A stretch of 11,525 nucleotides of DNA, taken from the NCBI GenBank assembly GCA_016202915.1, contig JACQNT010000216.1, forward strand, positions 1 to 11,525, in the 5' to 3' direction. This DNA is from Acidobacteriota bacterium. Lineage in GTDB: Bacteria > Acidobacteriota > Polarisedimenticolia > Gp22-AA2. The number at the start of each line of letters is the position of its first letter. The first letter of the stretch is position 1. Under the pieces are notes generated by a model. That model had not been told where the DNA came from. It saw only the letters and a program-made list of their open reading frames with translations, and made no database searches. This document shows, piece by piece, positions 1 through 7,051 of this stretch. The translations under genes were made by a program, and so were the position numbers.

Positions 1-21
1 AACGGATCTTGAAACGGCCGG

Positions 22-30
22 ATTATAGCA
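22..30 (-). promoter_or_regulatory. Extended -10 promoter candidate reading leftward
   Basis: On the minus strand this reads TGCTATAAT, a perfect sigma-70 -10 hexamer preceded by the TG of an extended -10. It lies just past the tolB stop codon and points out of the left edge, where pal or another tol-cluster gene is expected. No good -35 hexamer is present at 16-18 bases upstream, where the sequence is GAGG-rich; an extended -10 can compensate for this. In such GC-rich DNA a perfect TATAAT is rare by chance. The downstream gene is not visible, so its target is unknown. Confidence 0.45.
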
Positions 31-48
31 CGCGCCCGCCGCGCCTCC

Positions 49-1398
49 TCACCGTGACCAGGACGGGGAGAAGCTGTTCCCTCCGTGCGTGAGACGGCGG
101 ACGCGCGCTCCGTCGGCATCCATCGTGTAGATGTCGAAGTTCCCCGTCCGGTTGGAGGCGAAGGCGAGGTGCCGGCCGTCGGCCGACCAGCGCGGCCATT
201 CGTTGATGCCGCTGTTCTCCGTGATGCGGGCGACGGCGCCCGTGTCCAGCGACCTCACGTAGATGTCGAACCCCCCGGGCACGCGCGCGGTGAAGGCGAT
301 CCGGTCACCCGGCGGGGACCAGGAGGCGGCGTCGCAGTACGGCACCTCGAAGGTGATCCGCCTCACGTTGGTCCCCTCGGCGTCCATGACGTAGATCTGC
401 GGGGCGCCGGACCTGTCGGAGGTGAAGGCGATCTCGCGGCCGGTCGGCGACCAGGCGGGGGAGGTGTCGATCGCCTCGTTGCGGGTCAGCCGGGTCAGGG
501 CGCCGTCGGCCACGCGCAGGGTGTAGATCTCGGTGTTGCCGTCGCGGCTGCTGGCCAGCGCCAGCAGCCGGCCGTCCGGGGACCAGGCCGGGGCGCTGTT
601 GAGCTCCCCCTGCTGCGGGAAGGCGCGGCGCAGCTCCCCGTCGCGGTTCAGGATCATCAGCTCGGGCGATCCGGAGCGGTAGGACACGAAGGCGATCTCG
701 CGGCCGTCCGGGGACCAGGCGGGGGACAGGTTGATCGACCCGTTGCCGGTGATCCTCTTGGGGCGCGCGCCGTCGTAGTCCATGACGAAGATCTCCTTCG
801 CTTTCCCCACCTGCGACACGAAGGCGATCTGGGTGCGCGCCAGGCCCTGCTGGCCCGTGTACTGCAGCACGATCTCGTTGCTCAGGCGATGGGCGATGTC
901 CCGCTGCAGATCGAGCGCGCCCGTGTAGCGCTTGCCGAGGACCATCTTCTGGTCGGCGGTGTCGAACAGGCGGCCCTCGAACACGAGGCTGGCCGGCGCG
1001 AGGCTGGCCTGGGCGAGGAGCAGCGCCTCGGCGCCGACCCCCAGCCACTCCTTGTGCGGGATCCGCCGGTCGGTGCCGGCGGGGACGAGCCTGTGGTACT
1101 CCTCAGGGACGATCGTGAAGTAGCCGGTGAAATCGAGATCGTCGCGCACCACGTCGCGGAGCGTGCGCGCGATGTCGCGGATCCTGGGATCGCCCCCGAC
1201 CGAGGCGAAGTCGGGCAGGGCGATCGGGATCTTCGGGCGCGCCGCGCCCTCGATGCGGATCGTAGGAACTTGCTGCGGCTCCCCCTGGGCCGGGCCGGCG
1301 GGCGCGGGCGTGCCCTGCCCGGGCCCGGCGGCCCCCGCCGCGAGGATCGAGGTCGCCGCGGAGGCGGCGAGGAGCATCAGCATCCGGCTCGGTCTCAC
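49..1398 (-). CDS. tolB: TolB, periplasmic beta-propeller of the Tol-Pal system
   Basis: TolB is the periplasmic component that binds Pal and TolA in the Tol-Pal machine, which keeps the outer membrane attached and constricts it during division. The 449-residue product starts with a basic n-region and an Ala/Leu-rich signal peptide (about residues 1-25). A Pro/Ala-rich spacer follows, then the TolB N-terminal domain (about 45-180), then a six-bladed propeller (about 188-449). Its PD40 repeats contain AWSPDGREIAF, AWSPTGREIAF and RWSADGRHLAF, and SPSWSR closes the ring. E. coli TolB is about 430 residues, so this one is full length. The start is GTG with a GGAG nine bases upstream; an in-frame ATG at residue 6 (1381-1383) is the alternative and would shorten the signal peptide n-region. 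It is the last visible gene of the minus-strand tol operon, 36 bases after the TonB-like gene. Confidence 0.94.
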   Translation of the reverse strand: MRPSRMLMLLAASAATSILAAGAAGPGQGTPAPAGPAQGEPQQVPTIRIEGAARPKIPIALPDFASVGGDPRIRDIARTLRDVVRDDLDFTGYFTIVPEEYHRLVPAGTDRRIPHKEWLGVGAEALLLAQASLAPASLVFEGRLFDTADQKMVLGKRYTGALDLQRDIAHRLSNEIVLQYTGQQGLARTQIAFVSQVGKAKEIFVMDYDGARPKRITGNGSINLSPAWSPDGREIAFVSYRSGSPELMILNRDGELRRAFPQQGELNSAPAWSPDGRLLALASSRDGNTEIYTLRVADGALTRLTRNEAIDTSPAWSPTGREIAFTSDRSGAPQIYVMDAEGTNVRRITFEVPYCDAASWSPPGDRIAFTARVPGGFDIYVRSLDTGAVARITENSGINEWPRWSADGRHLAFASNRTGNFDIYTMDADGARVRRLTHGGNSFSPSWSR

Positions 1399-1410
1399 GT
1401 GCTCGGTCTC
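1387..1410 (-). repeat. 10-base direct repeat flanking the tolB start codon
   Basis: GCTCGGTCTC occurs twice on the plus strand, at 1387-1396 and 1401-1410, separated by ACGT (period 14). On the coding strand this is GAGACCGAGC before and after the GTG start of tolB. The upstream copy includes part of the weak ribosome-binding region. It might be a translational control site, a slipped duplication, or coincidence; sequence alone does not decide. Confidence 0.4.
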
Positions 1411-1434
1411 CGGGAAGGGGCGGCCTCGCCGCGG

Positions 1435-2211
1435 TCAGGGCGTCAGTTTGAACTCGAAGTTCACGGTGAGGGAGTCCATCGCGAGCTGGTACGGAAAGGG
1501 CGGGAACGGCTCCGCGTCCTGCACCGCCCGCAGGGCCGACCGATCGAGCGGGTCGAATCCGCTCGGCCGCGTCAGGTCCAACCCGGTGACGCGGCCGCTG
1601 CTGCTCAGCGTCAGGGTGATGGTGACCAACAGGCCGACCGCCTGGCCGGTCGGGTCGAGGGGCTTCTTCCAGGCGGCGCGGATCTTCCGATCGAGGAGGG
1701 AGAGGTAGAAGTTGTACTCGTCGGTCGCCCTGCCCCCGGTCCCGCCCGCGCCTCCGATCTGCGTCCCGGCGCCGCCCGGAGCGCCGTGGAGAGCGCCCGC
1801 CGTCGGGGCGGTCGCGCCGGCCGCACTTCCGGTCGCCGCCTGCGGGGGGGCCGCCTCTTTGGCGGGCTCCCGGCGAGGCTCGGGCCCTCTGGGCGCGGGG
1901 GGCTTCTTTGCCGGCGTCTTCTTCGGCTGCCGATCCGGCAGGGCGATCGGCTTTTCCGCCTTCGGGGGGGCAGGGGCGGCCTTCGGCGGGGCCGGCGGCG
2001 CGCCGGCCGGAGCGGCACTCAACAGTCCCGCCGGCAGGGTCACCAGATCAACCACGTAGACGGGCGGCCCCTTGCTCCCGCGCGGCAGCAGGCGCGGCAG
2101 CCCGAGCGCCGCTCCGAAGCCGGCCAGGTGCAGCGCCAGGGACAGGATGATGGTGACGGTCCAGCGCGCGTCCGGGCGCGCCGCCTCGGGCGGCTCCCAG
2201 GTCGCAGTCAC
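1435..2211 (-). CDS. TonB/TolA-family energy-transducing protein (TolA equivalent)
   Basis: This protein would couple the TolQ-TolR proton-driven motor in the inner membrane to TolB/Pal at the outer membrane. The 258-residue chain has a short cytoplasmic N-terminus and a single membrane anchor (about residues 17-39). A long Pro/Ala/Lys-rich linker follows (about 60-130), with an imperfect repeat APPKAAPAPPKA, then a Gly/Ala-rich stretch (about 135-160). The C-terminal TonB/TolA-type domain (about 165-258) includes YLSLLDRKIRAAWKKP and SGRVTGLDLTRPSGFDPLDR. It is far shorter than E. coli TolA (about 420 residues) and lacks that protein's long helical domain II, so its build is TonB-like. Its place between tolR and tolB argues that it does TolA's job. 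The GTG start overlaps the tolR stop by four bases (GTGA), suggesting translational coupling. A true TonB serving TonB-dependent receptors is possible but less likely here. Confidence 0.87.
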   Translation of the reverse strand: MTATWEPPEAARPDARWTVTIILSLALHLAGFGAALGLPRLLPRGSKGPPVYVVDLVTLPAGLLSAAPAGAPPAPPKAAPAPPKAEKPIALPDRQPKKTPAKKPPAPRGPEPRREPAKEAAPPQAATGSAAGATAPTAGALHGAPGGAGTQIGGAGGTGGRATDEYNFYLSLLDRKIRAAWKKPLDPTGQAVGLLVTITLTLSSSGRVTGLDLTRPSGFDPLDRSALRAVQDAEPFPPFPYQLAMDSLTVNFEFKLTP

Positions 2212-2660
2212 CGGGCCCTGCTCCGCGCCGCGGCGGGCCGCGGCGCCTGCTGCGTCACCATCCCGATCCGGTCGGCGCCGGCCTTCTTGATCTGGTCCAT
2301 CACCAGCATCACCCGGCCGTACGGCACCGCCTGGTCGGCGCGCAGGAAGACGAAGTCGACGCCGCTGCGCTCCATTTCCGACTTGAGCCGATCGGTCAGG
2401 AGATGGAGGTTCACGGGCCGGTCGTTGAGATAGATGGTGTTGTCCCGGTCGACCGAGACCACCAGGCGTTCCTCGGCGGCGTCCGTCCCCGACTCGGTCT
2501 TCGGCAGGCGGACGTCGATGCCGCGGGTCATCATCGGCGCCGTGACCATGAAGATGATCAGGAGCACCAGGATGACGTCGACCAGGGGGGTCACGTTGAT
2601 CTCGGAAAGCGCGGGGCCGAAGCGGCCGCCGGCGCGTCCGCCTGTCGGGCTCATCGCCAT
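2208..2660 (-). CDS. tolR: TolR/ExbD-family proton-channel subunit
   Basis: TolR works with TolQ as the inner-membrane, proton-motive-force-driven motor of the Tol-Pal complex. The 150-residue protein has a short Gly/Arg-rich cytoplasmic tail and one transmembrane helix (about residues 25-43). The helix begins with NVTPLVDVILVLLIIFMV; Asp28 matches the essential membrane Asp of TolR/ExbD. The periplasmic domain ends with the family pattern FLRADQAVPYGRVMLVMDQIKKAG. Length is normal for the family. The ATG at 2658-2660 is used here; a second in-frame ATG two codons later is equally possible because the Shine-Dalgarno sequence is weak (GGGG). It lies 25 bases after tolQ and overlaps the TolA-type gene. 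ExbD is the alternative name, but the neighbouring tolB favours TolR. Confidence 0.93.
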   Translation of the reverse strand: MAMSPTGGRAGGRFGPALSEINVTPLVDVILVLLIIFMVTAPMMTRGIDVRLPKTESGTDAAEERLVVSVDRDNTIYLNDRPVNLHLLTDRLKSEMERSGVDFVFLRADQAVPYGRVMLVMDQIKKAGADRIGMVTQQAPRPAAARSRAR

Positions 2661-2685
2661 GGAATCCCCGCGGTGCGAAAGCGCG

Positions 2686-3468
2686 TCAAACGCGGACCTT
2701 GCCGGCTTCGACGGCGGCCGTCGGGCCGCGCCCGGTCTCGATCTGCGCCTCCGCGATCGACGCGAACCCCGCGACGAAGCGATCGATGCGGCCGCCGAGG
2801 CGCCGCGCCCGCGCGAGCAGGAGGTTGTACGCGACCACCGCCGGGATGGCGGCGGCCAGGCCAGCGGCCGTCGTCACCAGGGCCTCCGAGATCCCCGGGG
2901 CGACGGCGGCGAGGCTGGCCGTGCCGGTGATGCCGATCCCCTGGAAGGCGTTCATGATTCCCCAGACGGTGCCGAACAGCCCGATGAAAGGGGTGACGCT
3001 GCCGGTGGTCGCCAGGATCCCCAGATGGCGATCGAGCCCGTCCGCCTGGGCCGTGCCGCTCTCCTCCAGGCGGCGCCGCACCCTCTCGAGGATGCGCAGG
3101 CGCGCGTCATCGGGGATGCCCGCGCCGCGGAACCTGCTAACCCCTTCGGTGACCGCCGAGGTCAGCTCGCGGAAGCCGCTGAGGAACACCGGCACCAGGG
3201 GGCTCGCCGCGAAGTGGCCGGCGCGGTCGCGCAGGTCGGCGAGGCGTTTCTCGCCCTCGAGCGCGTGCAGGAAGGCGAGGGAGTCGCGCTCGGCCCGCCG
3301 GAGGGTCCGGAAGCGCTCGAGGATCACCGCCCAGGAAAGGACGGAGAACCCGAGGAGGATCAGGAGAATCGCCCGGACGACCGTCCCCGAGTCGGCGACG
3401 AGCCTGAGGACGTCCCCCTGGAACCCCTGGGCGGCCGAGACCGCGGCGAGCAGCATTCCCTCCTGCAT
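2686..3468 (-). CDS. tolQ: TolQ/ExbB/MotA-family motor subunit
   Basis: TolQ forms the pentameric inner-membrane stator that, with TolR, converts proton flow into force on the TolA-type protein. The 260-residue product has the expected three transmembrane helices: about residues 29-50, 148-175 and 193-215. Between TM1 and TM2 is a large charged cytoplasmic loop. Family signatures are TPFIGLFGTVWGIMNAF in TM2 and ISEALVTTAAGLAAAIPAVV in TM3. E. coli TolQ is 230 residues, so the length is ordinary. The ATG at 3466-3468 is chosen; an ATG four codons later (3454-3456) has AGGAGG too close to it (2 bases) to be preferred. This is the first gene of the minus-strand operon, and its promoter candidate lies at 3520-3548. 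ExbB is the alternative name; tolB in the same operon supports TolQ. Confidence 0.94.
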   Translation of the reverse strand: MQEGMLLAAVSAAQGFQGDVLRLVADSGTVVRAILLILLGFSVLSWAVILERFRTLRRAERDSLAFLHALEGEKRLADLRDRAGHFAASPLVPVFLSGFRELTSAVTEGVSRFRGAGIPDDARLRILERVRRRLEESGTAQADGLDRHLGILATTGSVTPFIGLFGTVWGIMNAFQGIGITGTASLAAVAPGISEALVTTAAGLAAAIPAVVAYNLLLARARRLGGRIDRFVAGFASIAEAQIETGRGPTAAVEAGKVRV

Positions 3469-3489
3469 CAGGCAACCCCGTCGTCGGTC

Positions 3490-3501
3490 GCGCGATCGCG
3501 C
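3490..3501. promoter_or_regulatory. 12-base perfect palindrome in the tolQ leader
   Basis: GCGCGATCGCGC is a perfect inverted repeat without a spacer. It lies between the predicted tolQ transcription start (about 3513) and the tolQ start codon, so it would be part of the tolQ 5' leader and downstream of the promoter. It could be an operator half-site pair or a restriction-methylation target (it contains GATC and GCGATCGC). In DNA this GC-rich it may also be chance. Confidence 0.3.
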
Positions 3502-3519
3502 AACGGGTTCGAGCGTCGT

Positions 3520-3548
3520 AAGTTAGCATACGCTCCTTTCATTGACAA
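3520..3548 (-). promoter_or_regulatory. Candidate sigma-70 promoter of the tol operon
   Basis: On the minus strand TTGTCA (3543-3548) is followed after exactly 17 bases by TAACTT (3520-3525). A TG dinucleotide one base before the -10 makes it an extended -10. The -35 matches consensus at five of six positions and the -10 at only three of six, so it is a moderate promoter. A start near 3513 would give a leader of about 45 bases before tolQ. An overlapping TATGCT five bases earlier is a second -10 candidate but lacks a good -35 at the right spacing. Confidence 0.5.
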
Positions 3549-3570
3549 CCCGGAGACCCTCTGGTAGCAT
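3542..3570 (+). promoter_or_regulatory. Near-consensus sigma-70 promoter for recN
   Basis: TTGACA (3542-3547) is a perfect -35 hexamer and is followed after the optimal 17 bases by TAGCAT (3565-3570), which keeps the key T1, A2 and T6 of the -10. Transcription would begin near 3577, giving a leader of about 40 bases to the recN ATG. This is the only AT-richer patch in the region and is probably the main promoter for the recN-coaD-aminotransferase run. No LexA-like inverted repeat of the E. coli or Bacillus type is visible around it, so SOS control of recN is not evident here. Confidence 0.72.
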
Positions 3571-3615
3571 CCGGCCCCGTCGGATCCGCGGCCGCCCTCC
3601 CATCTGACGGACTCG

Positions 3616-5364
3616 ATGCTGCGCTGCCTGCACATCACCAACCTCGCCATCATCCGCGATCTGACGCTGGATCTCGGCCCCGGTCTCACCCTGCTCACGG
3701 GTGAGACGGGGGCGGGTAAATCGATCCTGGTCGACGCCCTGTCGCTCCTGCTCGGCGGCCGCGCCGGCCCGGAGGTGATCCGCGCCGGCAGCGAGCGAGC
3801 CTCGGTCGAGGCGGTCTTCGACATCGCGCACAACCGCGGGGCGGCCGCCACCCTGGAGGAGCGCGGCTACCCGGTCGAGGGGAGCACGATCGTGGCGCGC
3901 CGCGAGATCCTGGCGCAGGGGAAGGGGCGCGCGTCGCTGGGCGGGGCTCTGGCGCCGCTGGCCGATTTGAAAGGTCTGGGGGCGCTGCTGATCGATCTGC
4001 ACGGGCAGCACGAGCAGCAGACGCTCCTCAACCCGGCCCACCACCGCGATCTTCTGGATCGGCACGCCGGCCTCGAGGAGGAGTTGCGCAGGATGGCGGC
4101 GGTGCACGGCGACCTCCAGGCCTCCCAGGCACGCCTGGTGTCGATGCGCGAGGGGGCGCAGCGGATCGCGCAGCGCCTCGACCTGCTGCGCTTCGAGGTC
4201 GAGGAGATCGATCGGGCCGCCGTCCGGTCGGGGGAGCGCGAGGCGCTGCGCTCCGAGCGTCTCCAGATGCATAACGCCGAGACGATCCAGCGCTCGGCGC
4301 GGGCTGCCTACGAGGCGCTGTACGCGGGGGACGGGGCGGCCCTGGGCCGGCTGGGGGAGGCGATCCGGGCGGCGCGCGATCTGGCGCGCTTCGACCCGGG
4401 GATGGAGGCGTCGGTGGCCCGCGCCGAGGCGGCGCGGGCCGAGCTCCAGGAGCTGGCGTTCGGCCTGCGGGACTACCCGGATCGCCTCGTCTTCGATCCG
4501 AACCGGCTGGAGGCGATCGAGGAGAGGCTGCAGCTCCTCGAGACGCTCCTGCGCAAGTACGCGGGGGGCGGCGGCGAAGAGGGGATCCTGGCACGGCGCC
4601 GCGCGGCGGCGGAGGAGCTGACGCTCCTGACCGGAGGGGGCGAGACGGTCGCGGACCTGGAGGCGCGGGTGGACGATCTGCGGGCCGAGGCGGTGCGGAT
4701 CGCGCAGGGTGTGTCGCGCGGCCGGCGCGCGGCGGCCGCCGCCCTGGAGCGCCGGGTCGAGAAGGAACTTCTGGACTTAGCCCTGGAGCGGAGCCGGTTC
4801 GCGATCGATTTCCGGCTCCGGAGCGCGCCCGGGTCCGGGCTCTGGGTCGAGGGGGAGGAAGTCGCCGTTGACGCCGCGGGATACGACGTGGTGGAATTCC
4901 TCCTGTCGGCAAACCAGGGGGAGGCGCTGGCGCCCCTGGCGTCGGTCGCCTCCGGGGGCGAGCTGTCGCGGGTGATGCTGGCGCTGGAGGTGGTCCTCCG
5001 GCGGGAAGCGGAGCCGCGCACCCTGGTGTTCGACGAGGTGGATGCGGGGATCGGGGGGGCGGTGGCGGAGGCGGTCGGCCGCCGGCTCCGGGCCCTGGCG
5101 AAGAGCCACCAGGTGATCTGCGTCACCCACCTGCCGCAGATCGCGTCGCAGGCCGACCGCCACGTGCGCGTCTCGAAGCGCCCGGTCGGCGGCCGCACCG
5201 AGGTGGTTCTCGAGGTGCTCGACGGGGAGGGGCAGGTGCGCGAGCTGGCGCGGATGCTGGCCGGGACGACGGTGACCGCGGCGGCGCTGCGGCACGCCGC
5301 CGAGCTGCGGGCGCGGGGGGCGTCGCGGGGACCGGCGGGCGGGCAGCGGGAGGCGGGCGGATGA
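3616..5364 (+). CDS. recN: RecN, SMC-like DNA double-strand-break repair ATPase
   Basis: RecN is a cohesin/SMC-related ATPase that gathers and tethers DNA at double-strand breaks and assists RecA recombination. The 582-residue protein has the split-ATPase layout. The N-terminal half carries Walker A GETGAGKS (residues 29-36). A long Arg/Glu/Ala-rich coiled-coil centre (about 150-385) follows. The C-terminal half carries the ABC signature ASGGELSRVML (SGGE at 446-449), Walker B LVFDEVDAGIGG (Asp473, Glu474) and the H-loop VTHLPQIA (His505). RecN of E. coli is about 550 residues, so this is full length. The opening MLRCLHITNLAIIRDL is the typical RecN N-terminus and fixes the ATG at 3616, although its Shine-Dalgarno sequence is weak. 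It is the first gene of the plus-strand run, diverges from tolQ, and overlaps coaD by four bases (ATGA). Confidence 0.97.
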   Translation: MLRCLHITNLAIIRDLTLDLGPGLTLLTGETGAGKSILVDALSLLLGGRAGPEVIRAGSERASVEAVFDIAHNRGAAATLEERGYPVEGSTIVARREILAQGKGRASLGGALAPLADLKGLGALLIDLHGQHEQQTLLNPAHHRDLLDRHAGLEEELRRMAAVHGDLQASQARLVSMREGAQRIAQRLDLLRFEVEEIDRAAVRSGEREALRSERLQMHNAETIQRSARAAYEALYAGDGAALGRLGEAIRAARDLARFDPGMEASVARAEAARAELQELAFGLRDYPDRLVFDPNRLEAIEERLQLLETLLRKYAGGGGEEGILARRRAAAEELTLLTGGGETVADLEARVDDLRAEAVRIAQGVSRGRRAAAAALERRVEKELLDLALERSRFAIDFRLRSAPGSGLWVEGEEVAVDAAGYDVVEFLLSANQGEALAPLASVASGGELSRVMLALEVVLRREAEPRTLVFDEVDAGIGGAVAEAVGRRLRALAKSHQVICVTHLPQIASQADRHVRVSKRPVGGRTEVVLEVLDGEGQVRELARMLAGTTVTAAALRHAAELRARGASRGPAGGQREAGG

Positions 5365-5855
5365 AGGTCATCGCGGTGTACCCGGGGACGTTCGATCCGA
5401 TCACCAACGGCCACCTCGACATCATCAGCCGCGGCGTGCGGCTGTTCGACGACATCATCCTGGCCATCCTGAGGAACCCCGACAAGGAGCCGCTGTTCCC
5501 CCTCGAGGAGAGGATGGAGATCCTGTCGTCCGTGGTGGCGCGGCTGCCGAACGTCCGCGTGGAGTCCTTCGACGGGCTCCTGATCGACTACGCGCGCTCC
5601 CGGGGGGCCCGGGTGATCGTGCGCGGGCTGCGGGCGCTGTCCGACTTCGAGTACGAGTACCAGATGGCGCTGATGAACCAGCGCCTGGGGCCGGACATCG
5701 ACACGTTCTTCATGATGCCGAGCGAGGCCTACTCCTACGTCAGCAGCCGCCTGGTCAAGGAGGTCGCCCGGCTGGGCGGCGACGTCACCGGTCTCGTGCC
5801 CCCCGAGGTGGAGGCGCGCCTGAAGCGGCGCCTCGCCGTCATGGGGCGGGCGTGA
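5361..5855 (+). CDS. coaD: Phosphopantetheine adenylyltransferase (PPAT)
   Basis: CoaD catalyses the fourth step of coenzyme A synthesis, joining ATP and 4'-phosphopantetheine to give dephospho-CoA and pyrophosphate; it is a cytosolic hexamer. The 164-residue product matches the family length (about 160). The nucleotidyltransferase T/HxGH motif is GTFDPITNGH, with Thr10 and His18 at the same positions as in E. coli CoaD. Lys42 (NPDKEPLF) and Arg88/Arg91 (VRGLRALSDFEYEYQ) are also conserved, as is the C-terminal YSYVSSRLVKEVARLGGDV. Every residue expected for activity is therefore present. Its ATG lies within the recN stop (ATGA) and its stop overlaps the GTG of the aminotransferase, so it sits in the middle of a translationally coupled chain. 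Confidence 0.97.
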   Translation: MKVIAVYPGTFDPITNGHLDIISRGVRLFDDIILAILRNPDKEPLFPLEERMEILSSVVARLPNVRVESFDGLLIDYARSRGARVIVRGLRALSDFEYEYQMALMNQRLGPDIDTFFMMPSEAYSYVSSRLVKEVARLGGDVTGLVPPEVEARLKRRLAVMGRA

Positions 5856-7051
5856 CGCGCGGCGGCGCGACGCGGCTCGCGCAAAGGCTCCAGGCCGTCG
5901 GCCCCTCGCCGACCCTGGCGGTCATGATGGAGGCGAAGGCGCTCCGGGAGCGGGGGGTCGACGTGATCGACTTCGGCCCCGGCGAGCCCGACTTCGACAC
6001 CCCGGAGAACGTCAAGCGGGCCGGGGCGCGGGCGATCGCCGACAACCTCACCCACTACACCGACACCTCCGGCCTGCTCGATCTGCGGAAGGCGATCAGC
6101 GCGCGCTACCGGGAGCGCTTCGGCGCCGACTGGGAGCCGGGGGAGGTGCTCACGGGCTGCGGCGGGAAGAACGTGCTCTTCCTCCTGTCGCTCGCCCTGT
6201 TCGAGCCCGCCGACCGCGTGGCGATCTTCGCCCCCTACTGGGTCTCGTTCCCCGAACAGGTCCGCCTGTGCGGCGCCACGCCGGTGCTGCTGCAGGCGCG
6301 GGAGGAGGACGGCTTCGTCCCGCGGGCCAGGGACCTGGAGCCCCACGCCGGCTCTCTGCGGGCCGTGATCCTGAACACCCCGTGCAACCCCAGCGGCGCG
6401 GTGATCCCGGCGGACGAGGTGGAGCGCTTTGTGGCGTTCTCCGAGCGCACGGGAGCGGTCCTGATCTCGGACGAGACCTACGACGCGTTCCATTACGGCC
6501 CCGGCGAGTTCTCTTCCTTCGCCTCCCTCGCGTCGCGGGTGCGGGACCGGCTGGTCGTGGTGAACTCGCTCTCCAAGACCTACGCCATGACCGGCTGGAG
6601 GGTCGGCTACGCTCTCGGGCCGAGGCCGATCATCGAGGCGATGCGCACCATCCAGTCGCACGACGCGACCCACACCGCCTCCATCTCCCAGGCGGCGGCG
6701 GTGGAGGCGATCCGGGGCCCCCAGGATTCGGTCCTGGCGATGCGCGCCGAGTACCGGCGCCGCCGGGACGAGATCCTCGGGGCTCTGAGCCGCATCCGGG
6801 GGATCGCCTGCGCCACGCCTCCGGGCTCGTTCTACGTTTTCCCGAACGTCGCGGGGGCAGAGCGCCGGCTCGGGTGTCCCTCGTCCGCCGACCTGGCCCG
6901 CAGGCTCATGACCGAGATCGCCGTCGCCACGGTCCCGGGCGAGGCGTTCGGGGCCCCGGGCTTCCTGAGGCTCTCGTACGCCCTGGGGATCGACAGGATC
7001 CGCGAGGGGATGGAGCGCCTGCACCGCCTCCTGGGCGGCCGCGAGACATGA
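5852..7051 (+). CDS. PLP-dependent class I/II aminotransferase, aspartate-aminotransferase-like
   Basis: This fold-type I enzyme would transfer an amino group between an amino acid and a 2-oxo acid, most likely aspartate/glutamate with 2-oxoglutarate; it is cytosolic. The 399-residue chain opens like subgroup I-gamma aspartate aminotransferases (RLQAVGPSPTLAVMMEAKAL, VIDFGPGEPDFDTP). Visible active-site residues are Asn179 in NTPCNPSG, Asp207 and Tyr210 in SDETYDAF, the PLP lysine Lys242 in NSLSKTYAMTGWR, Arg250 binding the PLP phosphate, and Arg373 in FLRLSYA binding the substrate carboxylate. The GTG start overlaps the coaD stop (GTGA) with GGGGCGGG just upstream, and the N-terminus fits the family. 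Substrate range cannot be read from sequence: prephenate, aromatic or LL-diaminopimelate-type activities occur in relatives. I therefore give no symbol. It overlaps the next gene by four bases. Confidence 0.94.
   Translation: MTRGGATRLAQRLQAVGPSPTLAVMMEAKALRERGVDVIDFGPGEPDFDTPENVKRAGARAIADNLTHYTDTSGLLDLRKAISARYRERFGADWEPGEVLTGCGGKNVLFLLSLALFEPADRVAIFAPYWVSFPEQVRLCGATPVLLQAREEDGFVPRARDLEPHAGSLRAVILNTPCNPSGAVIPADEVERFVAFSERTGAVLISDETYDAFHYGPGEFSSFASLASRVRDRLVVVNSLSKTYAMTGWRVGYALGPRPIIEAMRTIQSHDATHTASISQAAAVEAIRGPQDSVLAMRAEYRRRRDEILGALSRIRGIACATPPGSFYVFPNVAGAERRLGCPSSADLARRLMTEIAVATVPGEAFGAPGFLRLSYALGIDRIREGMERLHRLLGGRET

Noticed and set aside
85..2433. A 782-codon open frame on the plus strand opposite tolB, the TonB-like gene and tolR
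   Set aside because: Its product is low-complexity Arg/Gly/Ala/Val/His sequence with no domain I recognise, and it lies antisense to three well-supported genes. Long antisense frames are expected at this GC content.
3469..3615. LexA/SOS box in front of recN
   Set aside because: I looked for CTGT-N8-ACAG and GAAC-N4-GTTC patterns. The nearest, GAAC-CC-GTTG on the minus strand, has the wrong spacing and a mismatch.
5870..5900. GCAAAGGC resembling part of a GEMM (c-di-GMP/cGAMP) riboswitch core
   Set aside because: It is inside the aminotransferase coding sequence, and the flanking helices and tetraloop of the GEMM fold are absent. No GEMM-like element was seen anywhere in the window.
6268..7047. 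Upstream extension of the NfeD protease reading frame inside the aminotransferase gene
   Set aside because: The extension is compositionally biased, whereas the ATG at 7048 is followed at once by a good signal peptide and forms an ATGA overlap.
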